Part shown: positions 1 to 7,052 of the stretch, piece by piece
Layout of the letters: every line of letters begins with the position of its first letter
Numbering within the stretch: position 1 is the stretch's first letter
DNA from: Chloroflexota bacterium
GTDB lineage: Bacteria; Chloroflexota; UBA11872
Direction: 5' to 3'
Length of the DNA: 64,000 bases
NCBI GenBank assembly: GCA_026708035.1
Contig: JAPOVQ010000027.1
Location: forward strand, 19,899 to 83,898
Program-made: the position numbers and the translations under genes
Notes under the pieces: model-generated
The model's input: only the letters and a program-made list of their open reading frames with translations
The model's database searches: none
What the model was told of the DNA's origin: nothing

Positions 1-609
1 AGAGACGACATCGGCGGCGCCGGCCGGACGCTGATCCTCGACGCCGCCAAACAGCGCCAGCACGTCGTTTTGCACGGCCGCATCCGGCGGCAGGCGGATT
101 TCGATGCCGCCGAAGAGGCACGAGACGTCGATGATCGCCGGCGGGTTTTCGATGCGGGCCTCGCGCAGGTCGAGTTCCACGCTGCCAAATGCCGCCGTGG
201 CCTGAAGCTGTCCAAGGGGACCGTTCACCCGGTCTTGCACTCCGTGGAAAATGGCGACATAGCTCCCGCTACTACCGTCGCCGGTGACGGCACTTCTGCG
301 CGACGTGCGCCAGAAGATGAGCAACAGACCGAAGAGGATGACCAGGACCGGCCAGATTGCCGATCGCACCCCGTCCGGCACTTCGTCCAAAATGGAAAGC
401 TGCACGGTCACGCCGACCGCGATCAGCAGGAGCGGGGCGACGGGCTGGCGAAAGCCGGTGCGCGCGAGCGCCCACAGCCCAATCACGACAATGACCGAGG
501 GAAAGAATCGCCAGGGGCTGCCGCCAACGTCGAGGTTGTCGAGCAGCAGGGCCAGCCCAACCGCGATGATGACCAGCCCGATGAGGACTTGCCCTGAATT
601 GCGTCGCAC
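1..609 (-). CDS. LiaF-like membrane protein (3' part beyond window)
   Basis: The reading frame is open from a GTG at 609 to the window edge (203 codons, no stop reached). GGAGGTGG lies just upstream of the GTG. The N-terminus begins RRNSGQVLIG and gives about four hydrophobic segments in the first 100 residues, with an LDNLDVGGSPWRFFPS loop. It is followed by a soluble part with FGSVELDLREA and CLFGGIEIRLP, the beta-repeat signature of the LiaF C-terminal (cell-wall-active antibiotic response) domain. In Firmicutes LiaF restrains the LiaRS envelope-stress kinase; that role here is an inference. No partner kinase is visible because the gene runs off the left edge. Confidence 0.72.
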   Translation of the reverse strand, partial: MRRNSGQVLIGLVIIAVGLALLLDNLDVGGSPWRFFPSVIVVIGLWALARTGFRQPVAPLLLIAVGVTVQLSILDEVPDGVRSAIWPVLVILFGLLLIFWRTSRRSAVTGDGSSGSYVAIFHGVQDRVNGPLGQLQATAAFGSVELDLREARIENPPAIIDVSCLFGGIEIRLPPDAAVQNDVLALFGGVEDQRPAGAADVVS

Positions 610-750
610 GGCGCCACCTCCACGCGGGCTGCCGCGCGTGACGGCAGCGCCGTCAGTATGGGCCATCTGCCGTGCGCCGTGCACACCGGGGAGCCCCGCG
701 CATAATGGCCCCAGCGCCGCCTCGGGCGCACCGAATGACGGAGCGCGCTC

Positions 751-1488
751 CTGACGATCCTGGTCATTGCCGACGTGCATGGCAACCTCACGGCCCTCGA
801 CGCCGTGCTCCGTGCGGCCGGCAGCGTTGACGAGGTCTGGTGCCTGGGCGATCTGGTGGGCTATGGGCCTTCGCCGAACGAGGTCGTCGAGCGCCTGCGG
901 GAGCTTCCCCTGCGGTCGCTGGTCGGGAATCACGATTGGGGGTCCATCGGCAAGGCCGACTTGGTCAGGTTCAACGCCGACGCCCGCACGGCCTGCGAGT
1001 GGACCGGCGGCGTGCTCATGCCGGTCAACCGGCAGTATCTCGCCGACCTCGAGCCCGCCGGAATGTTCGGCGACGTGGCGGTTGCCCACGGCAGCCCCCA
1101 GGACCCGGTGTGGGAATACATCACCAACGCGCGCATCGCGATTGCCAATTTCGGCTATTTCGCCAGCGACATCTGCCTCGTGGGGCACACGCACGTGCCA
1201 TTGGTCTTTCGTTGGCGCAGCGGAGCCACCGGCAGCGAGGCCTTCACCACCGAGGTCCCGACGCCGGGGCAACGCATCGTGGTTGACGACGATCGACTAA
1301 TCGTCAATCCCGGCAGCGTGGGTCAGCCGCGGGACGGCGATCCGCGGGCGGCCTTTGCCCTCTTCGATCCCGAGGCCCGCACCCTCCAGGTCGAACGCGC
1401 GACCTACGACGTCGCCCAGGTCCAGCGCCGCATGGAGGCCCTTGGCCTGCCGGAGCGGCTATCCATTCGCCTGCAATATGGGTGGTAG
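751..1488 (+). CDS. YfcE/MJ0936-type metallophosphoesterase
   Basis: This is a calcineurin-like phosphoesterase of the Metallophos_2 type. All dimetal motifs are visible: D-V-H-G-N, G-D-L-V-G-Y-G, G-N-H-D and G-H-T-H, followed by NPGSVGQPRDGDPRAAF near the C-terminus. A GTG at 775 would delete the first metal Asp (DVH), and the frame is closed upstream by TGA at 736. The start is therefore likely the CTG at 751 (TILVIADVHGN), with GACGGAG upstream. Relatives hydrolyse small phosphodiesters or phosphomonoesters; the substrate cannot be read from sequence. It is about 245 residues and complete. The next gene is separated by a promoter-like box and a terminator. Confidence 0.88.
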   Translation: MTILVIADVHGNLTALDAVLRAAGSVDEVWCLGDLVGYGPSPNEVVERLRELPLRSLVGNHDWGSIGKADLVRFNADARTACEWTGGVLMPVNRQYLADLEPAGMFGDVAVAHGSPQDPVWEYITNARIAIANFGYFASDICLVGHTHVPLVFRWRSGATGSEAFTTEVPTPGQRIVVDDDRLIVNPGSVGQPRDGDPRAAFALFDPEARTLQVERATYDVAQVQRRMEALGLPERLSIRLQYGW

Positions 1489-1513
1489 CAGGCACGGCGC
1501 GAAGGCTCGGCGC

Positions 1514-1519
1514 TATAAT
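1514..1519 (+). promoter_or_regulatory. Candidate -10 box
   Basis: A perfect TATAAT lies 26 bases after the phosphoesterase stop and is followed by a 70-nt stretch ending in a rho-independent terminator. No good -35 hexamer is seen 17 bases upstream, so this is a candidate only. Confidence 0.35.
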
Positions 1520-1584
1520 GATTCATGCATCAGCAACGCTTGGTTTGCGTGGGTTTGCCAACGCACCGAGCCGCTGAGCCTTGG

Positions 1585-1611
1585 GCGCCCGGTCACGTCC
1601 GGGCGCTTTTT
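1585..1611 (+). terminator. Rho-independent terminator
   Basis: An 8-bp perfect stem GCGCCCGG/CCGGGCGC with a 6-nt loop is followed directly by five T. It lies upstream of the SWIM gene, so it either ends the phosphoesterase transcript or acts as an attenuator or the end of a short RNA started near 1520. Confidence 0.75.
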
Positions 1612-1643
1612 CATTGGAGTGGGGCGGCTTAAGGAGGTCTCGC

Positions 1644-1895
1644 GTGCAGTCGAGTCTGATCAGCAAGGTCCAGAAAGCCCAGAAGTACGCGCAAGAGCCG
1701 CATCGCATCCATTTCGAGGCGTTGACCGTGCGGTTCGATGGCGACAACAACGATCATGTGATCAGGCTGGCCGACGGTGCGTGGAGTTGTGACTGCGAGT
1801 TCTTCATGGTTTGGCAGACGTGCAGCCACACCATGGCGCTCGAGAAGTTACTCGAGGGCATGGTCCCGGTCGGAAGCGCCTCGGCGGCCGGCTAA
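1644..1895 (+). CDS. Small SWIM zinc-finger protein
   Basis: An 83-residue protein. GTG at 1644 is chosen because a perfect AAGGAGGT lies 5 bases upstream. The C-terminal half has the SWIM pattern C-D-C-x(9)-C-x-H (WSCDCEFF...QTCSH), a zinc-binding fold involved in DNA or protein contacts. The N-terminal half holds a basic helix (LISKVQKAQKYAQEPHRIHF) and a short beta segment. Stand-alone SWIM proteins of this size are known but uncharacterised. It directly precedes smpB, with 56 bases between its stop and the chosen smpB start. Confidence 0.75.
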   Translation: MQSSLISKVQKAQKYAQEPHRIHFEALTVRFDGDNNDHVIRLADGAWSCDCEFFMVWQTCSHTMALEKLLEGMVPVGSASAAG

Positions 1896-1951
1896 CCCGG
1901 CGCCCAGCCCGCCGCGGGGCGACGTCCGCGCGCGGTCCGGCACGGGCTAGC

Positions 1952-2440
1952 GTGGCGCGCAAACGCCGGCGACGACAGGCGACGCCGCCCCCAACCAGCC
2001 GGAATCGCACCCTCGCCGTGAACCGGCGCGCCCGCTATGACTACGTGGTGCTGGACACCTTTGATGCCGGCCTGGAGCTCCGCGGCACCGAAATCAAGAG
2101 TTTGCGCACCGGATCGGTCTCGCTGCGCGAGGGCTATGTTGGACTGCAGGATGGCGAGGCCTTCCTGCGCGACGTGCACATCGCGCGCTACAAGCCGGCC
2201 GCCGACGCCAATCACGATCCCGATCGTCCCCGAAAGCTGCTGCTCCACCGGGCGGAGATCGACGAGCTTGCGCGCCACACCAACCAGGCGGGCTACACCG
2301 CCGTGCCGTTGCGGCTGTACCTCGACAAGGGGTGGGCCAAGGTCGAGATTGGCCTGGTGCGTGGCCGGCGCGCCTATGACAAGCGAGAGAAGATTCGCGC
2401 CCGCGACGATGCGCGTGAGATCGCGCGGCGCATGCGCTAG
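1952..2440 (+). CDS. smpB: SsrA-binding protein SmpB
   Basis: SmpB binds tmRNA and delivers it to stalled ribosomes. The family landmarks are all seen: N-R-R-A-R-Y-D-Y, ELRGTEIKSLR, LREGYV, LHRAEID, and the basic tail KVEIGLVRGRRAYDKREKIRARD. From GTG 1952 the protein has 162 residues, the usual length. A longer frame begins at 1811 but would overlap the SWIM gene and add a low-complexity Arg/Gly/Pro leader, so the internal GTG (VARKRRRRQ) is preferred. The tmRNA gene starts 12 bases after the stop, so both partners of trans-translation are adjacent. Confidence 0.95.
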   Translation: MARKRRRRQATPPPTSRNRTLAVNRRARYDYVVLDTFDAGLELRGTEIKSLRTGSVSLREGYVGLQDGEAFLRDVHIARYKPAADANHDPDRPRKLLLHRAEIDELARHTNQAGYTAVPLRLYLDKGWAKVEIGLVRGRRAYDKREKIRARDDAREIARRMR

Positions 2441-2452
2441 CATTGAATCTCT

Positions 2453-2808
2453 GGGGATGCCGGGTTTCGACAGAAGTCCGAGGTCCGCTGCTGCAGGTCG
2501 AGCACGCCGTCACGCTCGAAAAAAGAGACGGCAACCTAGTAACTGGCGAGCAAGAAGCGCTCCCACTCGCGGCCTAAGCGCCGCGACGTCTGCCCGGCTC
2601 GTGCCTAGCGGGCCGGACCAGGCGCCAACACCCTAGGCTGCGCCGGCAGAGGCGTCCGCATATGCCGGCTAAGACACGCGGACTGGTCGGGTTGCCCGCG
2701 GCCGAGCGGTGGGCAAGCCGGCGAGAACCATAGCGATCGGCTAAGCCTGTAGACGCGGCGGGGTGACGGCCTCTGGACGGGGCGTTCGACTCGCCCCCAT
2801 CTCCACCA
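2453..2808 (+). ncRNA. ssrA: tmRNA (10Sa RNA)
   Basis: The 5' end GGGGATG pairs with CATCTCC near the 3' end to make the tRNA-like acceptor stem. It is followed by discriminator A and an encoded CCA at 2806-2808. The T arm GGGCG-TTCGACT-CGCCC is intact and the 5' side has the conserved GGGTTTCGAC. The mRNA-like part contains a frame ending GAA GCG CTC CCA CTC GCG GCC TAA. Read from GGC it encodes a tag GNLVTGEQEALPLAA; the ALPLAA end is of the ClpXP-targeting type. The Gly resume codon is an inference from position. The gene lies just downstream of smpB. Confidence 0.95.
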
Positions 2809-2839
2809 TGGCGGGGCGGCGGCTGCCTACAATCGCGGC

Positions 2840-3307
2840 GTGAGCCGCCCTGCCCGTCCGGACAAGCACTTCACCGCCACCGGATTCCTGGTGCGCGACG
2901 GCAAGGTGCTGCTGGTCAACCACCGCAAGCTCAAACGGTGGCTCCCGGTCGGTGGCCACATCGAGGCCGGAGAAGACCCCACGCAGGCCCTGCGCCGCGA
3001 GGTGCGCGAGGAAGTCGGCCTCGACATCGAAATCGTGGGGGACGCCCTGCCTGTGGACGACGACGACGTGCGAGGCCTGCCGCGACCCGAAACGATCCTG
3101 TTGGAAACCATCGAACCCGGGCACTTTCACATCGACCTGATCTATTTCGGTCACGCCGTGGGCGGCGAGCCTCGATTGGCCGCGGCGGAGCACAGCGAGC
3201 AGCGCTGGTTCTCGTCCAAGGATCTTGGGGCCAGCCACATCAGCGACGACGTGCGCATCCTCGGACGCCGCGCCATCCAGGCGCTGGCCGCCGAAGCTTC
3301 GCCGTGA
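2840..3307 (+). CDS. Nudix hydrolase
   Basis: A 155-residue protein with a full Nudix box G-G-H-I-E-A-G-E...R-E-V-R-E-E-V-G at about residues 41-63, the Mg-binding site for cleaving nucleoside-diphosphate-linked substrates. The N-terminal strand (HFTATGFLVRDGKVLLVNHRK) and C-terminal helix fit the small single-domain family; substrate unknown. It begins with GTG 32 bases after tmRNA. Its TGA overlaps the GTG of the next gene (GTGA at 3304-3307), so the two are probably translated together. Confidence 0.92.
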   Translation: MSRPARPDKHFTATGFLVRDGKVLLVNHRKLKRWLPVGGHIEAGEDPTQALRREVREEVGLDIEIVGDALPVDDDDVRGLPRPETILLETIEPGHFHIDLIYFGHAVGGEPRLAAAEHSEQRWFSSKDLGASHISDDVRILGRRAIQALAAEASP

Positions 3308-4011
3308 CCGGGCGTTTCGACCACGCGTTCCAGGCGCCGGTGGCGCACCCCAACGGGCTGCAGGCCACCGACGAGGGCCTGTGGATCGCCGATCAGGACG
3401 AGGGCCGCGCCTTTCTCGTCGCGCCCGACGACGGTGCGGTCATCCGGTCATTCGCCACGGGAGCCGGGAAGTCGAGCGGGGTGACCTTCGGCCACGGCGC
3501 GCTGTGGATGTGCTCCAACGGACTGCCGACAACGCGCCCGCCGACAGCCACGGACACGGTGCGCACGCGGATCGTCAAGACCGATCCTCATACGGGGGCA
3601 ATTCTGGCCCAATTCCGCGCGCCCGGCGATAGCGACGTGCACGGCCTGGAGTGGACTTCCGAGGGCCTGTGGCTCACGACGCTGGATCAGCGCGCCCTGA
3701 CGCTGGTTGACGCCGAATCGCTGGCACCGCGCCGCACCATTCCCGTGCCCATGGACCGCGCCCACGGGCTGGGGTGGGACGGGCACGCGCTGTGGTGCGC
3801 CTTCACCTCCGATCGAATGGTGCTGGGGCTCAGCGAGCAGGATGGCGCCGTGCTCGAGCGCTTGGATCTCGATGGCGAGTCATTCGAGCCGCACGGGCTC
3901 ACGATGCGGCACGGCCGGTTGTGGATCTGCGACGCGGTTACTGGCGCCGTTTGGCGGCAGCGCGGACCCGATGCGGACTCGCCGGCCGCCGTCGGGGCGC
4001 CGGGTCGGTGA
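3304..4011 (+). CDS. Beta-propeller (NHL/YncE-like) protein
   Basis: A 235-residue protein starting at the GTG of a GTGA overlap with the Nudix gene. It has at least four repeats of the type G-L-W-(I/L) at blade centres: EGLWIAD, GALWMCS, EGLWLTT, HALWCAF, GRLWICD. Each is about 40-50 residues apart and preceded by an HG-L element, as in propellers that scan for ligand or act as lactonase-like folds. No signal peptide is seen, so it is likely cytoplasmic. Its last 74 bases overlap the 3' end of the convergent methyltransferase. Confidence 0.68.
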   Translation: MTGRFDHAFQAPVAHPNGLQATDEGLWIADQDEGRAFLVAPDDGAVIRSFATGAGKSSGVTFGHGALWMCSNGLPTTRPPTATDTVRTRIVKTDPHTGAILAQFRAPGDSDVHGLEWTSEGLWLTTLDQRALTLVDAESLAPRRTIPVPMDRAHGLGWDGHALWCAFTSDRMVLGLSEQDGAVLERLDLDGESFEPHGLTMRHGRLWICDAVTGAVWRQRGPDADSPAAVGAPGR

Positions 4012-4552
4012 TCGGTACGGCGTGGATGTACCAATAGCGCGAGCGAACCCCCGCGGCGTCGCTATCCATCAGGCCGATGAGCTCGCGCAGGTTGAAGGTG
4101 TTGCGCATGACCTGCGACACCTCGGCGCCGGTGAGGCTGCGAAATGGGGAGTCATGGGTTCTAAAGTCCGCCAGCGTGCCCATCACCGCCACGCCCGCGG
4201 GTCGCAGCAGGCGCTGAAACTCCCGCAGCGCGCGCCGGATGTCTTCGTTGCCATCGACGCCGAGCACTTGCAGCAGCCCGAAGCTGAAGACGGCGTCCAA
4301 CGCGTCGGTGGCGATCGGCACCCGGTCGGCGTCAGCCCGCACGTACCAGATGTTGGGATGCCGCGGCGCATGCGCCAGCGCCTGGGCGTCGCGATCCATG
4401 GCAATCACCTGAGCACCGGCGGCTAGCTCGACGGAGGCGCGACCGGCGCCGCAGCCCGCATCCAGAATGAGACGCGCCGGGCGGAGCACCGCCATCCCGC
4501 GGGCGAGCACCGACACTTGAGATCCCGAATCAGCAGCGGGCGAGCCAGGCAT
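3938..4552 (-). CDS. Class I SAM-dependent methyltransferase
   Basis: A 204-residue protein. Motif I I-L-D-A-G-C-G-A-G-R is followed by an acidic motif II (VIAMDRD) and the ALDAVFSFGLLQVLG and LRPAGVAVMGTL segments of the Methyltransf_11 family. The start is ATG 4552, which lies inside the last 23 bases of the ligase gene, so the two are translationally linked. Upstream sequence in this frame is antisense-like and rich in Arg/Ser. The substrate is unknown. The C-terminal tail (PAPRRRPASPHRVRAAAKRR) is encoded in the convergent overlap with the propeller gene and may not be functional. Confidence 0.85.
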   Translation of the reverse strand: MPGSPAADSGSQVSVLARGMAVLRPARLILDAGCGAGRASVELAAGAQVIAMDRDAQALAHAPRHPNIWYVRADADRVPIATDALDAVFSFGLLQVLGVDGNEDIRRALREFQRLLRPAGVAVMGTLADFRTHDSPFRSLTGAEVSQVMRNTFNLRELIGLMDSDAAGVRSRYWYIHAVPITDPAPRRRPASPHRVRAAAKRRQ

Positions 4553-5309
4553 CGTGCGCGTACCGTACCTTGACCAGCTCGTCGCTGCGATTGCGCTCGG
4601 CGGGCGAAAGCGCGCCCGGCTGCGGCGCAATGCGCAGCCGCTCGGCAACGCCCTGCGTGAGGGCCTGCACCAGTTCGCCAATCGTCGCGGGCTGCGGCAA
4701 GACGTCGCGCAGGCCCGGCGGGCAAGCGTTGGGCGCGGACGTGTGGGTGAGCGGGTGAATGTCCAAATCGTGGGACATCACCAGGCTGCCGTGCTGCAGC
4801 ACGCCGCCGTGCACGCGGCCCTGGGCGCTGGCAACCATCTTGTGTTCGCCAACCCACAGCTCGTGTCCGCTCGGTGACCAAAAGCAGAGGCCCGGCAGCG
4901 TCTCCTCGGCCGCTTGTGCGGGGGCGCCGGTCTCTGGCGCCAGCCCCAAGGCTTCCAGTCCGGCGGCAAGCCCCTGCGTCAGTGCCGCATAGGATGCCCG
5001 CACCCCGCCTCGCACCAATCGATGCCGCCGCGGCACGGCCATCGCATAGGTGAGCTCGTCGCTGTGCAGCAGGGCCGCGCCGCCGGTAATCCGGCGCACG
5101 ACATCGATGCCGCGACGCCGCGCCAGCGAGCGGTCCACGAGGTGCAGCGGCTGGTGATAGCCGAGGGAAAGCGCACGCGGCCGCCAACTGTAGAAGCGCA
5201 GCGTGGGTGGAGCGTCGCCGCGCTGCACGGCCTCCGCGATGGCTTGGTCGACCGCCATGTTCCGCGCACCGGTCGCCGCCGGGTCAGCGAGCAGCCGCCA
5301 CGTCTCCAT
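4530..5309 (-). CDS. Lipoate/biotin-protein ligase family protein
   Basis: A 259-residue protein of the BPL_LplA_LipB fold. It shows the adenylate-binding R-R-I-T-G-G-A-A-L-L-H at about residues 71-81 and the G-E-H-K-M-V-A-S-A-Q lysine motif near residue 157, which in LplA and LipM contacts lipoyl-AMP or octanoyl. There is no C-terminal LplA accessory domain, so it may be a LipM-type octanoyl transferase or a one-domain lipoate ligase; the sequence alone does not decide. It is first in a two-gene unit with the methyltransferase and is transcribed away from tRNA-Arg. Confidence 0.85.
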   Translation of the reverse strand: METWRLLADPAATGARNMAVDQAIAEAVQRGDAPPTLRFYSWRPRALSLGYHQPLHLVDRSLARRRGIDVVRRITGGAALLHSDELTYAMAVPRRHRLVRGGVRASYAALTQGLAAGLEALGLAPETGAPAQAAEETLPGLCFWSPSGHELWVGEHKMVASAQGRVHGGVLQHGSLVMSHDLDIHPLTHTSAPNACPPGLRDVLPQPATIGELVQALTQGVAERLRIAPQPGALSPAERNRSDELVKVRYAHDAWLARC

Positions 5310-5359
5310 GCCCTCCGGACCCTTTCGTCACGAGTCGCGCCGTCTAGAATGACAGCGCA

Positions 5360-5431
5360 GCCCCCGTAGCTCAGTGGATAGAGCGCCGGCCTCCGGAGCC
5401 GGGCGCGCGCGTTCGAATCGCGCCGGGGGTA
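5360..5431 (+). tRNA. tRNA-Arg(CCG)
   Basis: A full cloverleaf: acceptor GCCCCCG/CGGGGGT (one G-U), D arm GCTCAGTGGATAGAGC, anticodon stem CCGGC/GCCGG with loop CTCCGGA (anticodon CCG, codon CGG), 4-nt variable loop, T arm GCGCG-TTCGAAT-CGCGC. CCA is not encoded. Confidence 0.96.
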
Positions 5432-5439
5432 CCCACAGC

Positions 5440-5952
5440 CTAGCCGGGTGGGGCCGCGCCGTCGTCGTCGCCCGGGGGGCGTGCCGTCGGCCGGCGTTCG
5501 CGCAGGCTATCCGCCACCAGCACGATCAGTCCCGCGCCAATGGCCAGGTCCGCGAAGTTCAAGAAGCCGACGAACGGCGCAATGTTGAGATAGTCAAAGA
5601 CCGCGCCTAAGCGCAGACGGTCAATCACATTCCCGAATGCACCGCCGAGCAGCAGCGCAAAGGCGGCAACCAGCCACCACCGCCGCGGCGGGCGTGCGGC
5701 GACGTAGGCGGCGAAGCCCACGCCAATCGCCACGGTGAGGATCAGGATAGGCGCGGGATGGTCGCTGAACAGCCCGAAGTTGACGCCGGGATTGCTCACT
5801 CGCTGCAGGGTGAACACCGGCCAGATCGTGGCCCCACCGCGCGGGAGCACGGCGTCCACGATGAGCTTGATGGCCTGATCCACGCCGGTCACGACAAGAC
5901 CCAGGCCGAATGTCGCCAGGCGTGCACGCCTCGCGTAGGCGCGACTAGCCAT
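5440..5952 (-). CDS. lspA: Lipoprotein signal peptidase (signal peptidase II)
   Basis: LspA cleaves prolipoprotein signal peptides in the membrane. The 170-residue protein has four hydrophobic segments and the family motifs NPGVNFGLF, GGAFGNVIDRLRLGAVFDYL and LNFADLAIGAG, which include the two catalytic Asp residues (VIDR and FAD). ATG 5952 is chosen because GGAGG lies upstream; a longer frame reaching 6081 adds only an Arg-rich leader. Substrates are at hand: the cyclophilin just upstream has a lipobox, and both large cargo lipoproteins of element 1 do too. Confidence 0.94.
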   Translation of the reverse strand: MASRAYARRARLATFGLGLVVTGVDQAIKLIVDAVLPRGGATIWPVFTLQRVSNPGVNFGLFSDHPAPILILTVAIGVGFAAYVAARPPRRWWLVAAFALLLGGAFGNVIDRLRLGAVFDYLNIAPFVGFLNFADLAIGAGLIVLVADSLRERRPTARPPGDDDGAAPPG

Positions 5953-6101
5953 TCGGTCCCTCCGCTGCGTCGCCGCGCGGCGATTCCAGCCCGAGTACCG
6001 TCCTTCGCTCGTCATCGTCCATCGGCGGCGCCGCTGGTCTCTCGTGAGGGTGCGGCTGGCGACCCGGGCATCTGGCGGCAATCGATGCCAGCGCGGCCGC
6101 C

Positions 6102-6752
6102 CTAGCCTTCGCGAATCTCGATGGACGTGATGGTGATGGTCTCCTGCGGCCTGGATCGTTCGCCGGTGCCGGCCACGCCAACGGGGACCGCCTCGATCTT
6201 GGCCAGCGTGTCCTCGCCCTCCACCATCTGCCCGAACAGCGAATAGTCCGGCGAAAGGCGATCCAGGGCCGTGAGATCGTCAAACACGATGAAGAACTGG
6301 GAGCCGTTCGAATTTGGCCGACCCGTGTTGGCCATCGCGAGGCTCCCGCGGACATAGGGGCGCTGGGGCGGCTCAATGGCAAACGTGTACCCGGGCCCGC
6401 CGGTTCCGATGCCGGTGGGGTCCCCGCTCTGCGCCATGAACCGCGGTATCAGCCGGTGGAACACCACACCGTCGTAGTACTGGTTGCGCGCCAAGACCAC
6501 GAAATTGTTGACGGCCAGCGGGGCTTCCGCCGGCAGCAATTCAAAGGTCATCTCGCCCAGATTGGTCGTCACGACGGCCGTGTACGACTCTTCGGAATCG
6601 ATCTGGATCTCTGGATAGGCGTCGTAGGTCAACACGCGCTCCTGGGTTTCGGGCAACGGTTCGGAGTCGCCCGCGGGCGGCGCCTCGGCCTGGCCGCAGG
6701 CTGCTGCGGCGAGCACTCCAAGCGCCAGCAGGCTGCGGACGATGCTCCTCAC
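6102..6752 (-). CDS. Cyclophilin-type peptidyl-prolyl isomerase, lipoprotein
   Basis: A 216-residue lipoprotein. The N-terminus MRSIVRSLLALGVLAAAAC is a signal peptide with lipobox Cys19, followed by a Pro/Glu-rich linker. The cyclophilin domain starts near residue 58 (AVVTTNLGEMTFELLP) and has YYDGVVFHRLIPRFMAQSGD, GSLAMANTG and NGSQFFIVF. The catalytic Arg (FHR), Phe and Gln residues are present. It should act on extracytoplasmic protein folding. lspA lies 149 bases downstream on the same strand. Confidence 0.93.
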   Translation of the reverse strand: MRSIVRSLLALGVLAAAACGQAEAPPAGDSEPLPETQERVLTYDAYPEIQIDSEESYTAVVTTNLGEMTFELLPAEAPLAVNNFVVLARNQYYDGVVFHRLIPRFMAQSGDPTGIGTGGPGYTFAIEPPQRPYVRGSLAMANTGRPNSNGSQFFIVFDDLTALDRLSPDYSLFGQMVEGEDTLAKIEAVPVGVAGTGERSRPQETITITSIEIREG

Positions 6753-7052
6753 GGGCCCTCCGCAGCCTTCGGTTCACTCCGGCGATTCTAGCCGTTTGTG
6801 CTGGGCTGCCCGGACCTGTCAGGACGTCGCTTCTGAAGACTTGGGTCTCGCGGCGTCGCGTTTTCCGTGTGGTAGTTTGACTGCTGTATAAACTGTTGCC
6901 TTAGAACGTTACCAAGGTGTCCTCGCGTTTACTGAAGCGGCGAGGGCGGTGCCGTGCGAGTGAGAAGCGACCTGATGCATTTCCACCATCAGTCTGATCG
7001 TGGGCCAGCGCGCGGCTTTGCTCTTTCGAACCCGAGCGAAAAGGAGATTGGC
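6753..7052 (+). promoter_or_regulatory. 300-bp intergenic region between divergent genes
   Basis: No credible gene lies here. It is more AT-rich than its surroundings around 6860-6910 and holds a possible promoter for the + strand gene: TTGACT at 6877-6882 with TTAGAA at 6901-6906 (18-bp spacer). A strong AAGGAG at 7040-7045 serves the ATG at 7053. Confidence 0.35.
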
